Assembly: GCA_012845835.1 (NCBI GenBank)
Contig: JABAKD010000016.1
Location: 10,785,007 to 10,849,006 of the forward strand
From: Undaria pinnatifida
Lineage: Eukaryota > Sar > Phaeophyceae > Laminariales > Alariaceae
Length of the DNA stretch: 64,000 bases
Direction of reading: 5' to 3'
Part shown: one piece after another, positions 1 to 10,990 of the stretch
Position numbering within the stretch: the first letter of the stretch is position 1
Layout: each line of letters opens with the position of its first letter
Notes under the pieces: model-generated
Seen by the model: only the letters and a program-made list of their open reading frames with translations
Databases searched by the model: none
Told to the model about the DNA's origin: nothing
Translations under genes and position numbers: made by a program

Positions 1-182
1 ACATTATTAACAGACCAAAGGGACTGCTCGTCATCGTCGTCAGGTTGCATTTTCGTTTTCCTCGCACACAATCAGTTGTTTGGGTTAATTGTTGTTGGGT
101 TAATTGGGTACAGAACTCCTCCGTGAAAAAGTTTCAGGAGAAAAATAATTTGTCCACCTCTCTCTACCGTGGCATGCGTCCG

Positions 183-460
183 GACGCGTGCTACGATAGA
201 GATGCACCACTTTTTTGCTGGGATTCTTCACTCTAGAAGGTTAACAAAAAATCTTCTTAACCCAGAAACCGATTTGATCCCGGATGAAAAATCAAAAACT
301 GCTACGATGATCCCGGATGAAAAAAGTACATGGTCTGGCGATACAACGAGACTTATGTACAAAAATAACAGCTTGTTGCCGACGATTTTGAGTCAAGGAC
401 AGCCCCGTCGTTCAGAAAAAAATTCGGGCAAAAAGTGCTCCCTCTATCGCAGCACGCGTC
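183..460 (+). mobile_element. MITE family 1, intact copy
   Basis: This 278-bp element begins with GACGCGTGCTACGATAGAG and ends with an imperfect inverted copy of the same sequence. The interior has short A- and T-rich runs and no coding capacity. About 16 to 18 full or partial copies of this family occur in the window, in both orientations. A canonical copy ends, on one strand, with a block reading roughly 'gggttaaggagcc', then 'cattcagaaa', then 'ggtatacctctatcg', then the terminal repeat. No perfect target duplication is visible for this copy. Confidence 0.8.
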
Positions 461-1900
461 TCAGGGGTATGGTATAACTATTTTAGGCCACAAAATTTTT
501 AGGACTGTCGGGGCTCTCCAACTTCAACTTCAACTGCAAATTCAAATGCAACTTCAACTGCAAATTCAACTTCAACTTCAAATTTCAAATTTCAAATTTC
601 AAATTCAAATTCAAATTCAAATTCAAATTCAAATTCAAATTCAAATTAAACTCAAAATAAAACTCAACTCCAAGTTCAACTTCAACTTTTCAACTTTCAA
701 CTTGGACTTCAACTGACAAACTACCCAATCAATATCGTCGAAATTTCGCTTGCATTGTGAAGCTCTTATTTCGTTATATTGTGTAGGTCATGGATTTATA
801 TTCATTCATCGGGGTTAGCGTAGAACGTTACAAATTTTAGGGTGAGATACAGATTTTGATGAGAGCTGCTGCTCACAAAGTGAGGCAACCTAAGATAATA
901 TAGGCAAAAAGAAACCCATACCGCGGCATGAAACACGTGCTACGGGAGAGAGGTGGCGCCCACTTTTTTTTTTTTCCAAGGCTGAGCCATCCCACGGTAT
1001 AGGAGTGCGGCAAACAAATTCTGAGCTCCTAACCAACGTTTTGAGGAGCTCAATGTACCTCATCATCCCGAAACATGACTTCGAAGGCATCTGTTCGCGC
1101 AACCCGACCAAGCTTCTAGATGCCCTGGTTCGAAAACAAGTTATACCCGTGGTAAACTGATTCGACTAACCGGTATTTTCTCACGCGGCGAGAGGCTCAA
1201 CCGCTCAGAAACCTTTTTCGGTTCGAAATGTGCATGCCACCCCTGCCGGTCATGGGACGACTCGGCTCCTCATTTGACGAACTCTTAAGATTCATCCCCA
1301 CCCAAAAACCGATCTCGAGAAAAAGCAAAGCGCAGCACCCCTATAATAACAGGAGCAACTATATCCAGGCCTAGCTCTATCTAGGATTTGTTTTGTCTTT
1401 TGGAACTTGAAAAAAAGTGAAACTCCACGAAATTCGGTTAAGGAGTCCTGCCATTTATGGAGATCATTGGCCAAAAAGTGCTATAACACCGCTGTCGTAG
1501 CAGCGCTTGATGACGTGAGTACAGAGGAAGTCTATCGTAGCTCGGCGTAGACCCACGTATGTATGTGTTGGAGATGTGCCTGTCTCTTTCATGAGAACTT
1601 ACACGCCCCACGGCACGCGCGATCGAAACGTCACACACAGCTCCTTGCAAAGAAGACGAGTTTGGACGAAATCCTCGACCTCACCGCCGAATGAAGCGTG
1701 TTGTTCATTTGTATTGTTGAAAAAACGGGAAAGGTTTCCAGCCTAACCCGTCTCGAGGCGTTACTTTGTTTTACCTCGATCACTCCCGGAAGTACTTAGC
1801 GTGAATTAAACTAAAAGGATCTCCGTGAACACTGAAAAACGTTCTTTGTTTATTTCCCCGTCCGAATATTGTGCGGGCTCACGAGCTTCAACGTGGATCA
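461..1900. other. Non-coding stretch with simple and dispersed repeats
   Basis: No gene is supported here. Positions 516-705 are a (TTCAAA/TTCAAC)n hexanucleotide microsatellite. Positions 945-1120 hold a copy of dispersed family P, recognised by CTTCGAAGGCATTCG-like text and 'cccgaccaagcttct'. Positions 1160-1265 resemble the duplicated unit near 3.2 kb. Positions 1601-1700 hold, inverted, a copy of the family also seen near 22.1 and 29.7 kb. Open frames here are short and lack any coding signature. Confidence 0.6.
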
Positions 1901-2174
1901 GACGCGTGCTACGATGGAGGTATACCTTTTTTTGGCGACAAACTTTTTTCTTAATGACGGGGCTCCTTAACCCAAAATAATTGGGAAAAAACGGCCGTTT
2001 TTTTGCATGATTCTCGTCGTGTACCCAGGTCATGGGGTTTTTCACCCGGTGTAATAGCAGTCTTGATTTTTCTCTCCAAAAGTTAGCTTTTGGGAGAAGG
2101 TCTTAAGCTCCCGAATCGAGGGGGTAGTGTTAAGAAAAAAAAGCGGCGCGGGCGCCTCTATCGTAGCACGCGTC
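1901..2174 (-). mobile_element. MITE family 1 copy with ATCA target duplication
   Basis: The element starts with GACGCGTGCTACGATGGAG and ends with CTATCGTAGCACGCGTC. The four bases just before it (1897-1900) and just after it (2175-2178) are both ATCA. This identical 4-bp flank fixes the element ends at the G of GACGCG and the C of CGCGTC. It is one of the four copies that show the 4-bp duplication cleanly. Confidence 0.85.
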
Positions 2175-2454
2175 ATCACTCACGTACGTCCCCAGGACAG
2201 AGACAAGAACCCCAAAGGGAAACCCCCAAAAAAAATGGAAAAAAAAAACTATTCGCGAAATCTTGGAAAAAAAAAAAGCTTAATAAGATGGGTGTACCTC
2301 TTCTTGTCTGAAAAAAAGAGTCATCCAACGGTTGGGGTTGCAGTTGATGCTTTCACCAAAAATGTTTTCGTCCGATTCAATCTCCTCAATCAAGTGACTA
2401 GCGGCTAGTCATTAGTGAAGTAATTTCACGGGTACGGCGTCTTTTTTAGGACCT

Positions 2455-3560
2455 TTAATAGGACATGTGCGATAGAAGCTTGGTCGGGTTGCGCGAACGA
2501 AAGCCTTCGAGGTCATCATGTAGTACAGCGTGGGATATTTTTTAGGGAGCTCCTCATGTTGTTAGGAGCTCAGAAAAAAAGCTTAGAATCTTCTGCTGCA
2601 CCCCTGTAGCGTTGGGATGGCTCTCCGGCTTTGAATCGATCTGTCGACTCGTGTCACGGCAGAGACGCACGCTGTGATAGAGGTACACCATTTCTTGGCT
2701 GAAACGGTTTCTGAATGTCGGGGCTCCCTTAACCCGAAATCATCCGAGAAAAAAAAACGCCATTTTTTTTTTTTGCAAGATTCTCGTTGTGTACCTAGGC
2801 CATGGGGTTTTTCATCGAGGGTAGCACTTTTTTTTTTCTCCCAATCAGTTCTTGGGAGAGGTCTTAAGCTCCCAAATCGAGAAAACCTCAGAAAAGAAAG
2901 CGGTCCCACGGTAGGGGTTGCAGTTGCTGTATTAACTAATAGTATAGACGAGCCATCCCACGGTAGGGGTGCAAGCATCAGTCCCTGAGCTCCTCTCCTC
3001 ACGTGAGGAACTCAATATCTCACCCGATACTACATGACTTCGAAGGCATTCGTTCGCACAACCCGACGAAGCTTCTATGCCTTAGTCCTAACGAAACAAT
3101 GTGTGCTCGTGAAATTGCTTCACTCACCGGTAGTTCCTCACATGAGGGAGCTCAATCGGCCAGAGGGTACACCTTTTTTTGGCGCAAAAAGTGCAACCTC
3201 CTGCTGCTGTGGGGTGACTCTGTGTTCGTAACGTGCCAGAATTGCCGGAAGTTCCTCACATGAGGGCGCTCAATCGGCCAGAAGGTATACCTTTTTTTGG
3301 CGCAAAAAGTCCAAACCCCTGCCGTGGTGTGACTCTGTTAGAGAGTCTATGGTAGCACGCGTCCAGAGAGAGGCAGGTAGGTGGAGGTAGATCCTTCCCA
3401 CGCTGGGGGTGCAGCAGAAGATTCTAAGAAGTTTATGGGAAGCTATCCCCTAAAACGTGAGGATCTCCACAACAACTCGCGCGAAACATGAACTTCGAAA
3501 GCGTTCATTCTCGCGAACCGACCAACGTTTCCATGCGTTAGAAGAGTGCTAAAACGAACA
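2455..3560. repeat. Cluster of family P repeats and a truncated MITE
   Basis: Family P copies, recognised by 'catgacttcgaaggcattcg', 'cccgaccaagcttct' and a conserved 'tcccacggtaggggtgcag' segment, lie at about 2470-2625 (inverted), 2948-3085 and 3395-3535. A MITE family 1 copy that keeps only its left end lies at 2668-2905. Positions 3128-3345 are two tandem copies of a unit of about 115 bp containing 'ttcctcacatgagggcgctc' and 'ttggcgcaaaaagt'. No gene is supported. Confidence 0.6.
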
Positions 3561-3749
3561 TAATACTTCGCAAAACAAAGTCATAGAAACCAATGGGTTC
3601 TGGAGCTCAATCCCCGGTCAGACACGTTTGGCTCAAAACGTGCAACCACTATAATATACCGTGTGGGGTGACTCGGTACAACCCGTGTTTTCCTTTCGAG
3701 GGTGGTCATTCATTCAGGAGCTCTATACATAAGCTGATTTTGCGTAAAC

Positions 3750-3968
3750 TGAAATTGCAACCCAAACCAATTGCCTAGGTATGCCAAAACATTCACCTTG
3801 CGAGCCAATACAATGAATCACATTCGGACGATTTTAGAATTGCAACCGGATTATGACCAAACCCATAGCCTAGGTATACGAAGCATTTACATTGACCTTG
3901 CGAGGTAATGTAATAAATCACAATCTGACAATTCTAAAATTGCAACCCCATAATGACCAAGGCCATGA
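3750..3968 (+). repeat. Tandem repeat of about 100 bp, about 2.5 copies
   Basis: A unit containing 'attgcaaccc', 'cctaggtat', 'ttgacc(ttgcgag)' and 'aatcacaatc' is repeated head to tail with moderate divergence. It directly abuts the left terminal repeat of the TRIM-like element that follows. No coding function is apparent. Confidence 0.6.
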
Positions 3969-4454
3969 TGTTAAGGTATTAGTGGGGTATTACAGTAGTA
4001 TGTTTGACCACTTGCAAAAGGTTCACCAATAGCTTACCCAAACTAAGCCTTATAACACTCTCCCCCCCTGAAACGGCAGGATAGCAGGTCGGCCGCATAT
4101 ACGGGCGGACCTGTCAATATCCAAGCGGTTTCGTTTCCTGGGGATACCGGGGAGAGTATTTTCAAGTTCGAGACGGGGAAAGTCCGAAGAAGTTTATTTG
4201 TTGTGGTGGATGGTGGGATTCGAACCCACGACCCAAAAAAAACATGGTCTGTCAACGACGCCATTTGTTAACGTATTAGGGAAAGTCTGAAAAAGTTTAT
4301 TTATTGTGGTGGATGGTGGGATTCGAACCCACGACCCAAAAAAAAACATGGTCTGTCAACGACGCCATTTGTTAAGGTACTAGTGGGGTATTAGTCCGTT
4401 TGATCACTTACTAAAGGTTAAGCAATCGCCTTACCCAAACTAAGCCTTATAACA
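3969..4454 (-). mobile_element. TRIM-like LTR element, older copy with duplicated tRNA-like module
   Basis: Two direct terminal repeats of 85-89 bp (3969-4057 and 4370-4454) flank a short interior. Read on the minus strand each begins TGTTATAAGGC and ends TTAACA, so they have the TG...CA termini of LTRs. A purine run (gggggggagag) precedes the 3' terminal repeat in that orientation. The interior carries a roughly 90-bp module twice in tandem (about 4186-4276 and 4277-4369), containing GGGTTCGAATCCC, a perfect tRNA-type T-arm and B-box. There is no room for gag or pol, so it must be mobilised in trans. No target duplication is visible, unlike the copy near 10.4 kb. Confidence 0.75.
4186..4369 (-). 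other. Tandem tRNA-like (T-arm) modules, not a functional tRNA gene
   Basis: Each module, read on the minus strand, has GTGGG-TTCGAAT-CCCAC, a perfect T-stem and loop, followed by 'catccacca', which resembles a tRNA 3' end. The matching 5' acceptor strand (GTGGATG) is absent, and a run of eight or nine T lies between the A-box-like and B-box-like parts. This is therefore a tRNA-derived segment of the surrounding TRIM-like element and not an expressed tRNA. Confidence 0.55.
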
Positions 4455-4544
4455 CAATAGGGGAGTGATCCCACGGTAGGCAATATATTTTCTTGCGCAC
4501 AAATTGAATTACGGAAAGCGCGAGAGCGTGAGTTAGCAACACTC

Positions 4545-5480
4545 GATGGGAAATCGACGAACAGTGCGATTGCTAAACCCTATGCGCGATAAAAATTGAA
4601 GGCAAGAACCGGGGGGGCAGAAGGGGCGACACATACATGTGGGCACGGCTTGTCCAGAAGCTGGAAAGTAGATGTGTGTGAAAAAAAATGAAAATGAAAA
4701 TGTAGACTATATATCGAATCACATTCCGACGGTTTTATCGATTTTAATAATAGGTCATTAATAATAGTGATTAATAGGTGATTAATAGGTGATTAATAGG
4801 GTATTAATAGGTTATTTTACTGGGTTATTAATAGATCATTGGTAAATTAACGAACCTCGTCATTCAGAAATAAAAAAAAAGAGTGCTACCTCTAGATCGC
4901 AGCACGCATCTACCCCACCTGCTGCCCTGCTCCATCCGCCCATACCACAACATGCTCATCAATATTTGGCTTCCGGACGTGTGCACGCTCGGAATGTGGA
5001 TTCTCGGCGCAGGTAAGGTCAAAATATGGTACCCCGCGAGTTGTTCGCGGACTTCTCAAGGATCGTCCCAAGGGTAGACAACGGCAAACTTCGCGGGTCT
5101 TTTTAAGGGTCATGTCAACCCGGCCCATGACAAAGTAAGCGTATCGCAAGTTTCCGGCCTGGCCCGGTCCGCGATACTCTCAGATCGCGGATTTAGGCCC
5201 CGGTTTGGCCCTTGAGATTTCCAGGCAAGATCCCCCCGGCCTGGCCCACCCGGCCCGTGACATTTGCAGAACTTTCAAGCTCGGTTCGGCCCGGCCCGCG
5301 ATTTTTGCAAACTTTCAAACCCGATCCGGTCCGATCCGATCCGCGGCCCGGCGCGACCCGGCCCGGCCTGTGGGATTTTCAGATAATATGCAAACCCGAC
5401 CCCGCCCGGGCGCGGCCCGTGAAACTTTTATCTGCCCTTGTCCTTGCCCGCGGGCTACAAGCCTGCCGGCGCAGACACCC
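4545..5480. repeat. Mixed repeats: family R copy, TTAATAGG array, MITE end, CCCGGCCCG region
   Basis: Positions 4560-4660 are a copy of family R (core CCCTATGCGCGATAAAAAT, then a G-rich run), also found near 32.2 and 59.1 kb. Positions 4738-4840 are AT-rich short repeats of TTAATAGG(TGA). Positions 4850-4914 are the right end of a MITE family 1 copy. Positions 5150-5420 are a degenerate array of CCCGGCCCG-like and GATCCG-like units, related in composition to the CGGGT arrays further on. No gene is supported. Confidence 0.55.
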
Positions 5481-7701
5481 AGAATAGTCCATAAAAGGTT
5501 CGAGCTGTCACACTTTACATACCTCCGTCCTATGCTGTCGATGCGCACATAAGTCCCCCCTCAATGTTAATGCGGGGAGGCAAACTAAAAATGATGCATT
5601 TAGTCCCTGGTAATAATTAATTGCAACATACGTTCCGCGTAGTAATCAAAATCCCGACGCATGTACTGAAATGCGACCGATAGCAAAAACGTGTGGTAGG
5701 CGGTCGCGGGGTAATGATGGAATGGGAAAACGGAAGAAACGCGGTTTTATCAAGCAAGCGAAGCGCGGGCGGGTGATGCAAGGGAAACTGCACATAAGAG
5801 CACTCGATTCACATCGGGCTGCATCGTATATGTACGGTGTGTGCAACGCTAGTTGACAAGCGAAAGTATACATATCAACAGCAAGTCGTATGTCTCGTAG
5901 AAGAGCAGCGGGACGTGTTGTACTGCGACCGGCCCAGGTAATAAAATGTATACTTCGAAGTATCACTGGAGCGTTACAACCGACGCGTCTCGTTTTTGTC
6001 CTCGGCCCAACCGCCAAGGGGCGTGGGTGTTCAGTCGAACGACACATTATTTTGAGATGGAGTATGTCCGGCATTTCCTCCCCCCCCCTCCTTCCGTTAT
6101 CTTTTCTTCCGAGCGCCTCATCGACAAGACCGACCACATGCAGTATACAAATATATATATATATATATATCTGCGCCGAAAGGGAGAGTTAGCGATCCGG
6201 CACGCCTCCAACACTCTACGAACAGTTCTTCTACGAGAAGATTCAAGTGAAAATTTCACCGTGCATCTACTACAGCGCTACAACTACTACCAAGACCACC
6301 ATTACGAGTTTTTCGAAACGACATCGACCTTTTGGCTGTACGGCGACAAGTTTCTTACACTCACTCGCTTCGAGCCATGAACCGACCCGACAACCCCCGC
6401 GAGCCAACTGGCCATGAACCAGAGGGCAAGGTGAGGATGCGTGTATGTTCTCTTTACTGTAGTATAATTGTTAGTGCTTTCGCGCCCTAGAACAGCGGGG
6501 GGGGCATGTCGATGATGACCGCTCGTTTCAAGGTACGGCAGGAATCGTTTTCGATTTGATACCCTAGGCATGCTGGGATCATCGCTTGTTCGCATTCGTT
6601 TGTTTTAAATCCGGACAGCGATTCCCAATATAGCCTCGAGTAGTGGATGGCGCAGCGGTGGAGAAGGTACGAGCAGAGTTATGCAGTACCTGGTATGTGC
6701 GCAGTGATGTCGCGTCCTGCCACCATGGTGTGCTTGCTTCACGAACGCGCGATATATTTAGATCATTCCGTTTACATTTGGTTTTGGCTTCAATTCGAGA
6801 GCCGGCTTGTTAGTCCTCGGATAGTACAAGCAAAAGGGAACCCCAATCCCCGCTAAGAACCGTGGTGCTACCCTCTGGCTAGCCGTGCAGCAGCAAAATA
6901 TCAAGCCGACCGTTCCGGCGCTAGTTTTGCCGCGGAGGGGCCGTGGTGAACATAAGACAGGACATCAAGACAACAGATCTAGGTCGTAGTGAGACGACCC
7001 TCGGCGATGCACCCTCGTTTGGGGGGACAAAATACTTAGAAGTAGTGCACAAAGAGGTTGAACAGCAAAAAAATATCCCGAAGCAATCGCGTGCTTCTGT
7101 GTGTGTGCGATGCATGTCATCACGGATGTCTCTCGTTCGCCCTCGTTATCGTCAGCTTACGCCACTCCACCCGAAGGACAACTAATATATATACACCACT
7201 GTATTACGCACGATAGCATACAGCAGGGTATGGCTGGCTACCTCCCTCGGTCATCGATCGATGGGGAGCAGTGTTGGCCCGGAGGCGCTTGATGAACGGT
7301 CGCGAGAAAGACTTAATTTCTACCGAGAACACTTCTTAATGATAAAACGAAAACGTTAGGAGACGCTAGACACTCGCAACCAAGGCTTCATATCCCCTGT
7401 TTTCGGTGCTGGATTTGAGCCGACTCGCGCGAGTGACTCTGTACCACACCGACGAAAAATAAAATAGAGCGTTTGCCTGGCGCAGCGTAGCTATAACCAT
7501 TCCAAAATGCGGATTCATATCGCGAAATTAGAGAGGAGAGTACGAAATCTTAATGTCGCGAAGAGAACAGGGAGGTCATCTCGTCGTGCGAACGACCCCG
7601 AGCCACGGCAAGAAAAAAAAAAAAAAAGTGACCCCCCGCACCGTAGACTTGGAGTTTCCATTACCATAGTGGTGCACAATGCTCTGTCTGAACAGCTTAC
7701 G
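5481..7701. other. Unassigned stretch, no supported gene
   Basis: Several frames of 60 to 160 codons stay open on both strands (for example 5646-6137 minus and 5946-6380 plus), but they overlap each other. None has recognisable motifs or flanking splice sites that extend it. A (TA)n microsatellite sits at about 6150-6170. I see no repeat family shared with the rest of the window here. Confidence 0.4.
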
Positions 7702-7878
7702 AGCGTTCTACGGTAGCCCCCCCAACTTTTCTTTAACGAAATGGCCGGTTTTGAAACCAGCTCCCGGCCGTGTCTCCTGCATACGGTGCCCTTTGCCACC
7801 CCGACGCCATCGTTCAATAGTCAAACGTCGGTTAAAGAAAACCGCTGGTTTTGGGGGGGGGGCTGTCGTAGAATCAGT
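7702..7878 (+). mobile_element. MITE family 2 copy with CTTACG flanks
   Basis: The element opens with AGCGTTCTACGGTAGCCCCC and closes with a matching inverted end (GGGGGCTGTCGTAGAATCAGT). Identical CTTACG hexamers lie immediately outside both ends (7696-7701 and 7879-7884) and look like a target-site duplication. The interior contains the family's conserved 'ttgaaaccagctcccggccg' block. Related copies lie near 58.7, 60.7, 61.0 and 62.9 kb. Confidence 0.7.
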
Positions 7879-8624
7879 CTTACGTCACATCCACATGCCC
7901 CACACCTACTCCATCAGTATCCCTCCGAATTCTTCCCTCCCCCCCCTGTCTGAATGGTGGTCTCGTAGAGAAAGCTTGTGTCGGTGCATCCCCTTGCACG
8001 GAATCGCGACTTGAGCGGTCAACGAGGTATATTCAAGTAAAAGCTTCCTTACGTTTCGAACGCCTTTCGTGAATAAGGACCTTTCGTTCGTTCTTCCTTC
8101 GATTCCCTCCGCCAGCCGGTCGATGCGCTGACTCCCTGACCAAGGCGAGCAAAGCTTACCACCGCAAGGGTGGCAAGGTTTTGGCTGCGCTCGATGAACG
8201 ACACACTATCCTTGGCGAGCGTAGTGGTTGATCTTTAGTGGCTCAGAGTTGGAGGCAGCTGACTCCATCTTGATACGCGCTGCCAGCCCGCATGCTAACC
8301 ATTGCTTGTGAGTCGGCATGTGCGACGGCGAGGAGTCTCGCTTGGTTGCGGTACCCTGACCGCGTAGCGTCCGGACCGCCGCCCCCCTCGATAGCCATTT
8401 TCATGTGGATGTTCCTGTCAGCGTCGAAAGGCACTCGGCTTTCCTTCGTTCGGCGGACGGACAGCCGCCTGGTGATGTGGGACAGCGGGTGGACTACACC
8501 AAGCGCACGGTGAGGGGACAACTTCAAGGCCTTTTATTGCAGTGGCTCGGGATCACTCGCGCGACTGATCCCCCTGTTTTTTCGCCGTGTTATCAATAAT
8601 ACTTCTTTATTGTAGGGTGGAGAT

Positions 8625-8873
8625 ATGAATCCGCAGGGAAATAAAGAGAAATATTATTGGAAATCGGGAACCGATAAGAATAAGATGTTGTTTGTTGTTC
8701 ATAGAGAGAATTCGGCGTTATGGTTCATAGTGTTTTTTGCGGAGTACGTATACGTAGCTTACTTCGACAGCAGCAACTGGCATTGTTTGGTTGATCGCGC
8801 TTGTGGAGATACCAAGTGTGCTGCGCCACTCTCAGAAAATAGCCAAAAGTATTTTTGCCAGTGTAAGGTATAG
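8625..8873 (+). CDS. Small open frame, uncertain
   Basis: An ATG opens an 82-residue frame with several Cys and aromatic residues, ending in a Cys-X-Cys-Lys-Val tail before TAA. I recognise no domain, signal peptide or splice context that would extend it. Its composition is AT-richer than the confirmed exons. It may be a chance frame. Confidence 0.12.
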   Translation: MNPQGNKEKYYWKSGTDKNKMLFVVHRENSALWFIVFFAEYVYVAYFDSSNWHCLVDRACGDTKCAAPLSENSQKYFCQCKV

Positions 8874-8959
8874 GTATGTAGAGTCACTCTTGCCACTGGC
8901 TTAAACCCGGTAATGAGAGAGAAAGGATACCCCCGCACACACGGTAGCCTTGGCCACTA

Positions 8960-9440
8960 CGATTAGTAGTGGTTGATGCTGGTTAGTCTGCGCGCCTGTT
9001 TGCTGCTATAATTGTGCACGGCACGTGTTGACATCCGTTGGACCGGAGCGGGGCCGCCCCACCAAAAATCAACAAGAGTTCCTCCATTCCCAGGAAAAAA
9101 CATCCCATGAGTATCCCGGGCGGGTATGAACCGGGACGAGTCCCCGGGCCCCGCCATCAAACAAGCGACAGCGCGCCCGGTCCCATATAGGTCCCCGTCT
9201 ACGAGTCTTGGCGAGATCTCTGGTCTGGCCCCCGCCGATCAAGTCGCTCGCATGCATCCACCGGGCGTGCGGACTTTGGAGGGCCGGTCGAAAGGAGCAA
9301 CGCACCGTTTGTGCCGAAACCAGCCCACCTGAACCCCCAGCCTGTTCTGCAGCGTATGGAAGTTTACAGTGTCGGCGCCGCATAGCGGCCACACCTCCAT
9401 CTGAGAGACTACCGTGAAGCCATATCTGCTTTCGAGCGGA
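8960..9440 (-). pseudogene. Possible degenerate protein-coding fragment
   Basis: On the minus strand one frame reads as protein-like text over about 150 codons, with segments such as NRLGVQVGWFRHKR, PFDRPSKVRTPGG and RFIPARDTHGMFFPGNGG. It is interrupted by a single in-frame TGA and ends at TAA. The region is GC-rich like the real exons but has no convincing splice sites. It could be a decayed transposon ORF or a gene fragment. I do not recognise the family. Confidence 0.3.
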
Positions 9441-9932
9441 AAGCCCTGTCCCGCCAGCTTTCCGGGACTGCTGTGCGTTCTCCATCGTCTTCGTATCCCT
9501 GTACGATGCGGGGGGGGGGGGGGGTCTATCGAACAGCTCTTACCTTGTCTAATTTGGTTTGTTGATATTGTTTGTGTTACATGAACTACCAGGTATTATT
9601 GGCGAAGCTTGTCGGTTTCTGATACCCGTCGCACCCGTAACCTACACCGGCCCACCAAGAAGTATGCGGGGCAAATAGATAGTCATGTTGAACCTGCGTT
9701 TTCTACTACGGCTGGGGCTATGCACAAAGGAGCAAGAGGGTTCCAGCAAGGACAGGCTCCATCGAAGCAAGCAAAACATACACAAGTACATGAAAACACT
9801 CACCGAGCCTCATACAGCAAGCAGGGGCGGGCATTGCGGCCAGTTTACCATTATTATTGAAGAAGTAGTATAACCGCCCCCGGTACACAGCAAAGCAGCG
9901 CAGCTTTTGTGGACAAGCCGTGTCGCGCTACA

Positions 9933-10241
9933 GGCGCATGCTAGGATACGAGAGGTGGTAGGTGTGGAACATTTCGCCTGAAATGGTTTCTGAATGGCGA
10001 CGGGGCTCCTTAACCTAAAATCGCCGGGGAAAAAAAAAAAAAAACGGCCATTTTTTTCGAGTGATTCTCGTCGCCTACCTAGTAGGCCATATTTATGGGA
10101 TTTTCATCACAGACAGGCATCATAGCAGTTTCGATTTTTTCTCCAAATAAGTTTTTGGGGAGAGGTCGTTTTAAGCTCCCAAATTGAGGAGTAGTAGTAT
10201 TAGAAAAAAAAGCGGTGTGCACCTCTATCGTAGCCCGCGTC
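9933..10241 (-). mobile_element. MITE family 1 copy, one degenerate end
   Basis: The right end (ctctatcgtagcccgcgtc) is close to consensus, while the left end is mutated. The interior holds the shared subterminal blocks (tggtttctgaatg, ggctccttaacc, agctcccaaattgagg) in inverted orientation. No target duplication is evident. Confidence 0.7.
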
Positions 10242-10354
10242 TAACTCTTCTACATGCTTCTCCCTCCTACACTATCGGCGCGCATACCTTTCCCCCCCCC
10301 CGACATTTATGCGAGGGGGCATAGTGAAAAGGACGTATGTTTTTACCTGCGAGT

Positions 10355-10990
10355 GACGCGTGTTACGATAGAGGTATCACGCCACGTTTTTTTCTGGGGT
10401 TCCTCATTTGGGGAGCTCAAGAGCTCTTGTTATAAGGCTTAGTTTGGGTAAGCTATCGGTTAACCAGTTGCAAGTGGTCAAACGGACTAATGCCCCACTA
10501 ATTCCTTAACAAATGGCGTCGTCGACAGACCATGGGTTTTTGGGTCGTGGGTTCGATCCCCACCATCCACAATAATAAACTTTTCAGATTTTCCCCATGT
10601 CGAACTTGAAAAATACTCTTCCTGGTATCCCCAGGAAATGAAACGGCTTGGATATTGACAGAGGTCCGCCGTATATCCGGCCGACCTGCTATCCCGCCGT
10701 TTCAGGGGGGGAGAGTGTTATAAGGCTTGGTTTGGGTAAGCTATCGGTTAACCAGTTGCAAGTGGTCAAACGGACTAATGCCCCACTAATAACCTTAACA
10801 CTCTCCCAAAAACCGTTTTGGAGAAAACATATAACCCACCAGATAGATGAAAAAGCCCGTGGCTGAGGTACACAACGAGAACCGCGTGCAAAAAAAAATG
10901 TCTATTTCCGACGATTTTTGGGTTAAGGAGCGCCGTCATTCAGAAAACACTTTCGCCAAAAAACGGTATACCTCTGTCGTAGCACGCGTC
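10355..10990 (+). mobile_element. MITE family 1 copy split by a nested TRIM
   Basis: The left end GACGCGTGTTACGATAGAG and the right end CTGTCGTAGCACGCGTC flank 636 bp. A 373-bp TRIM insertion occupies 10428-10800. Removing it and one CTCT restores a MITE of about 260 bp, matching the other copies. The MITE flanks are GAGT and GAAT, possibly a mutated 4-bp duplication. Confidence 0.8.
10428..10800 (+). mobile_element. TRIM-like element (terminal-repeat retrotransposon in miniature)
   Basis: Terminal repeats at 10428-10511 (84 bp) and 10716-10800 (85 bp) differ at only about two positions. Each starts TGTTATAAGGC and ends CCTTAACA. The element is flanked by CTCT on both sides (10424-10427 and 10801-10804). 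The interior is only 204 bp. It starts with aaTGGCGTCGTCGACAGACC, a plausible primer-binding site beginning TGG two bases after the LTR, and ends with a purine tract (cagggggggagag) directly before the 3' LTR. A tRNA-like B-box (GGTTCGATCCC) lies at about 10550-10560. The near-identical LTRs suggest recent insertion. Confidence 0.85.

Noticed and set aside
5646-6137. A 163-codon minus-strand frame and an overlapping 144-codon plus-strand frame
   Set aside because: Neither shows motifs, a convincing start context, or splice sites. One runs through a (TA)n tract encoding Tyr-Ile repeats.
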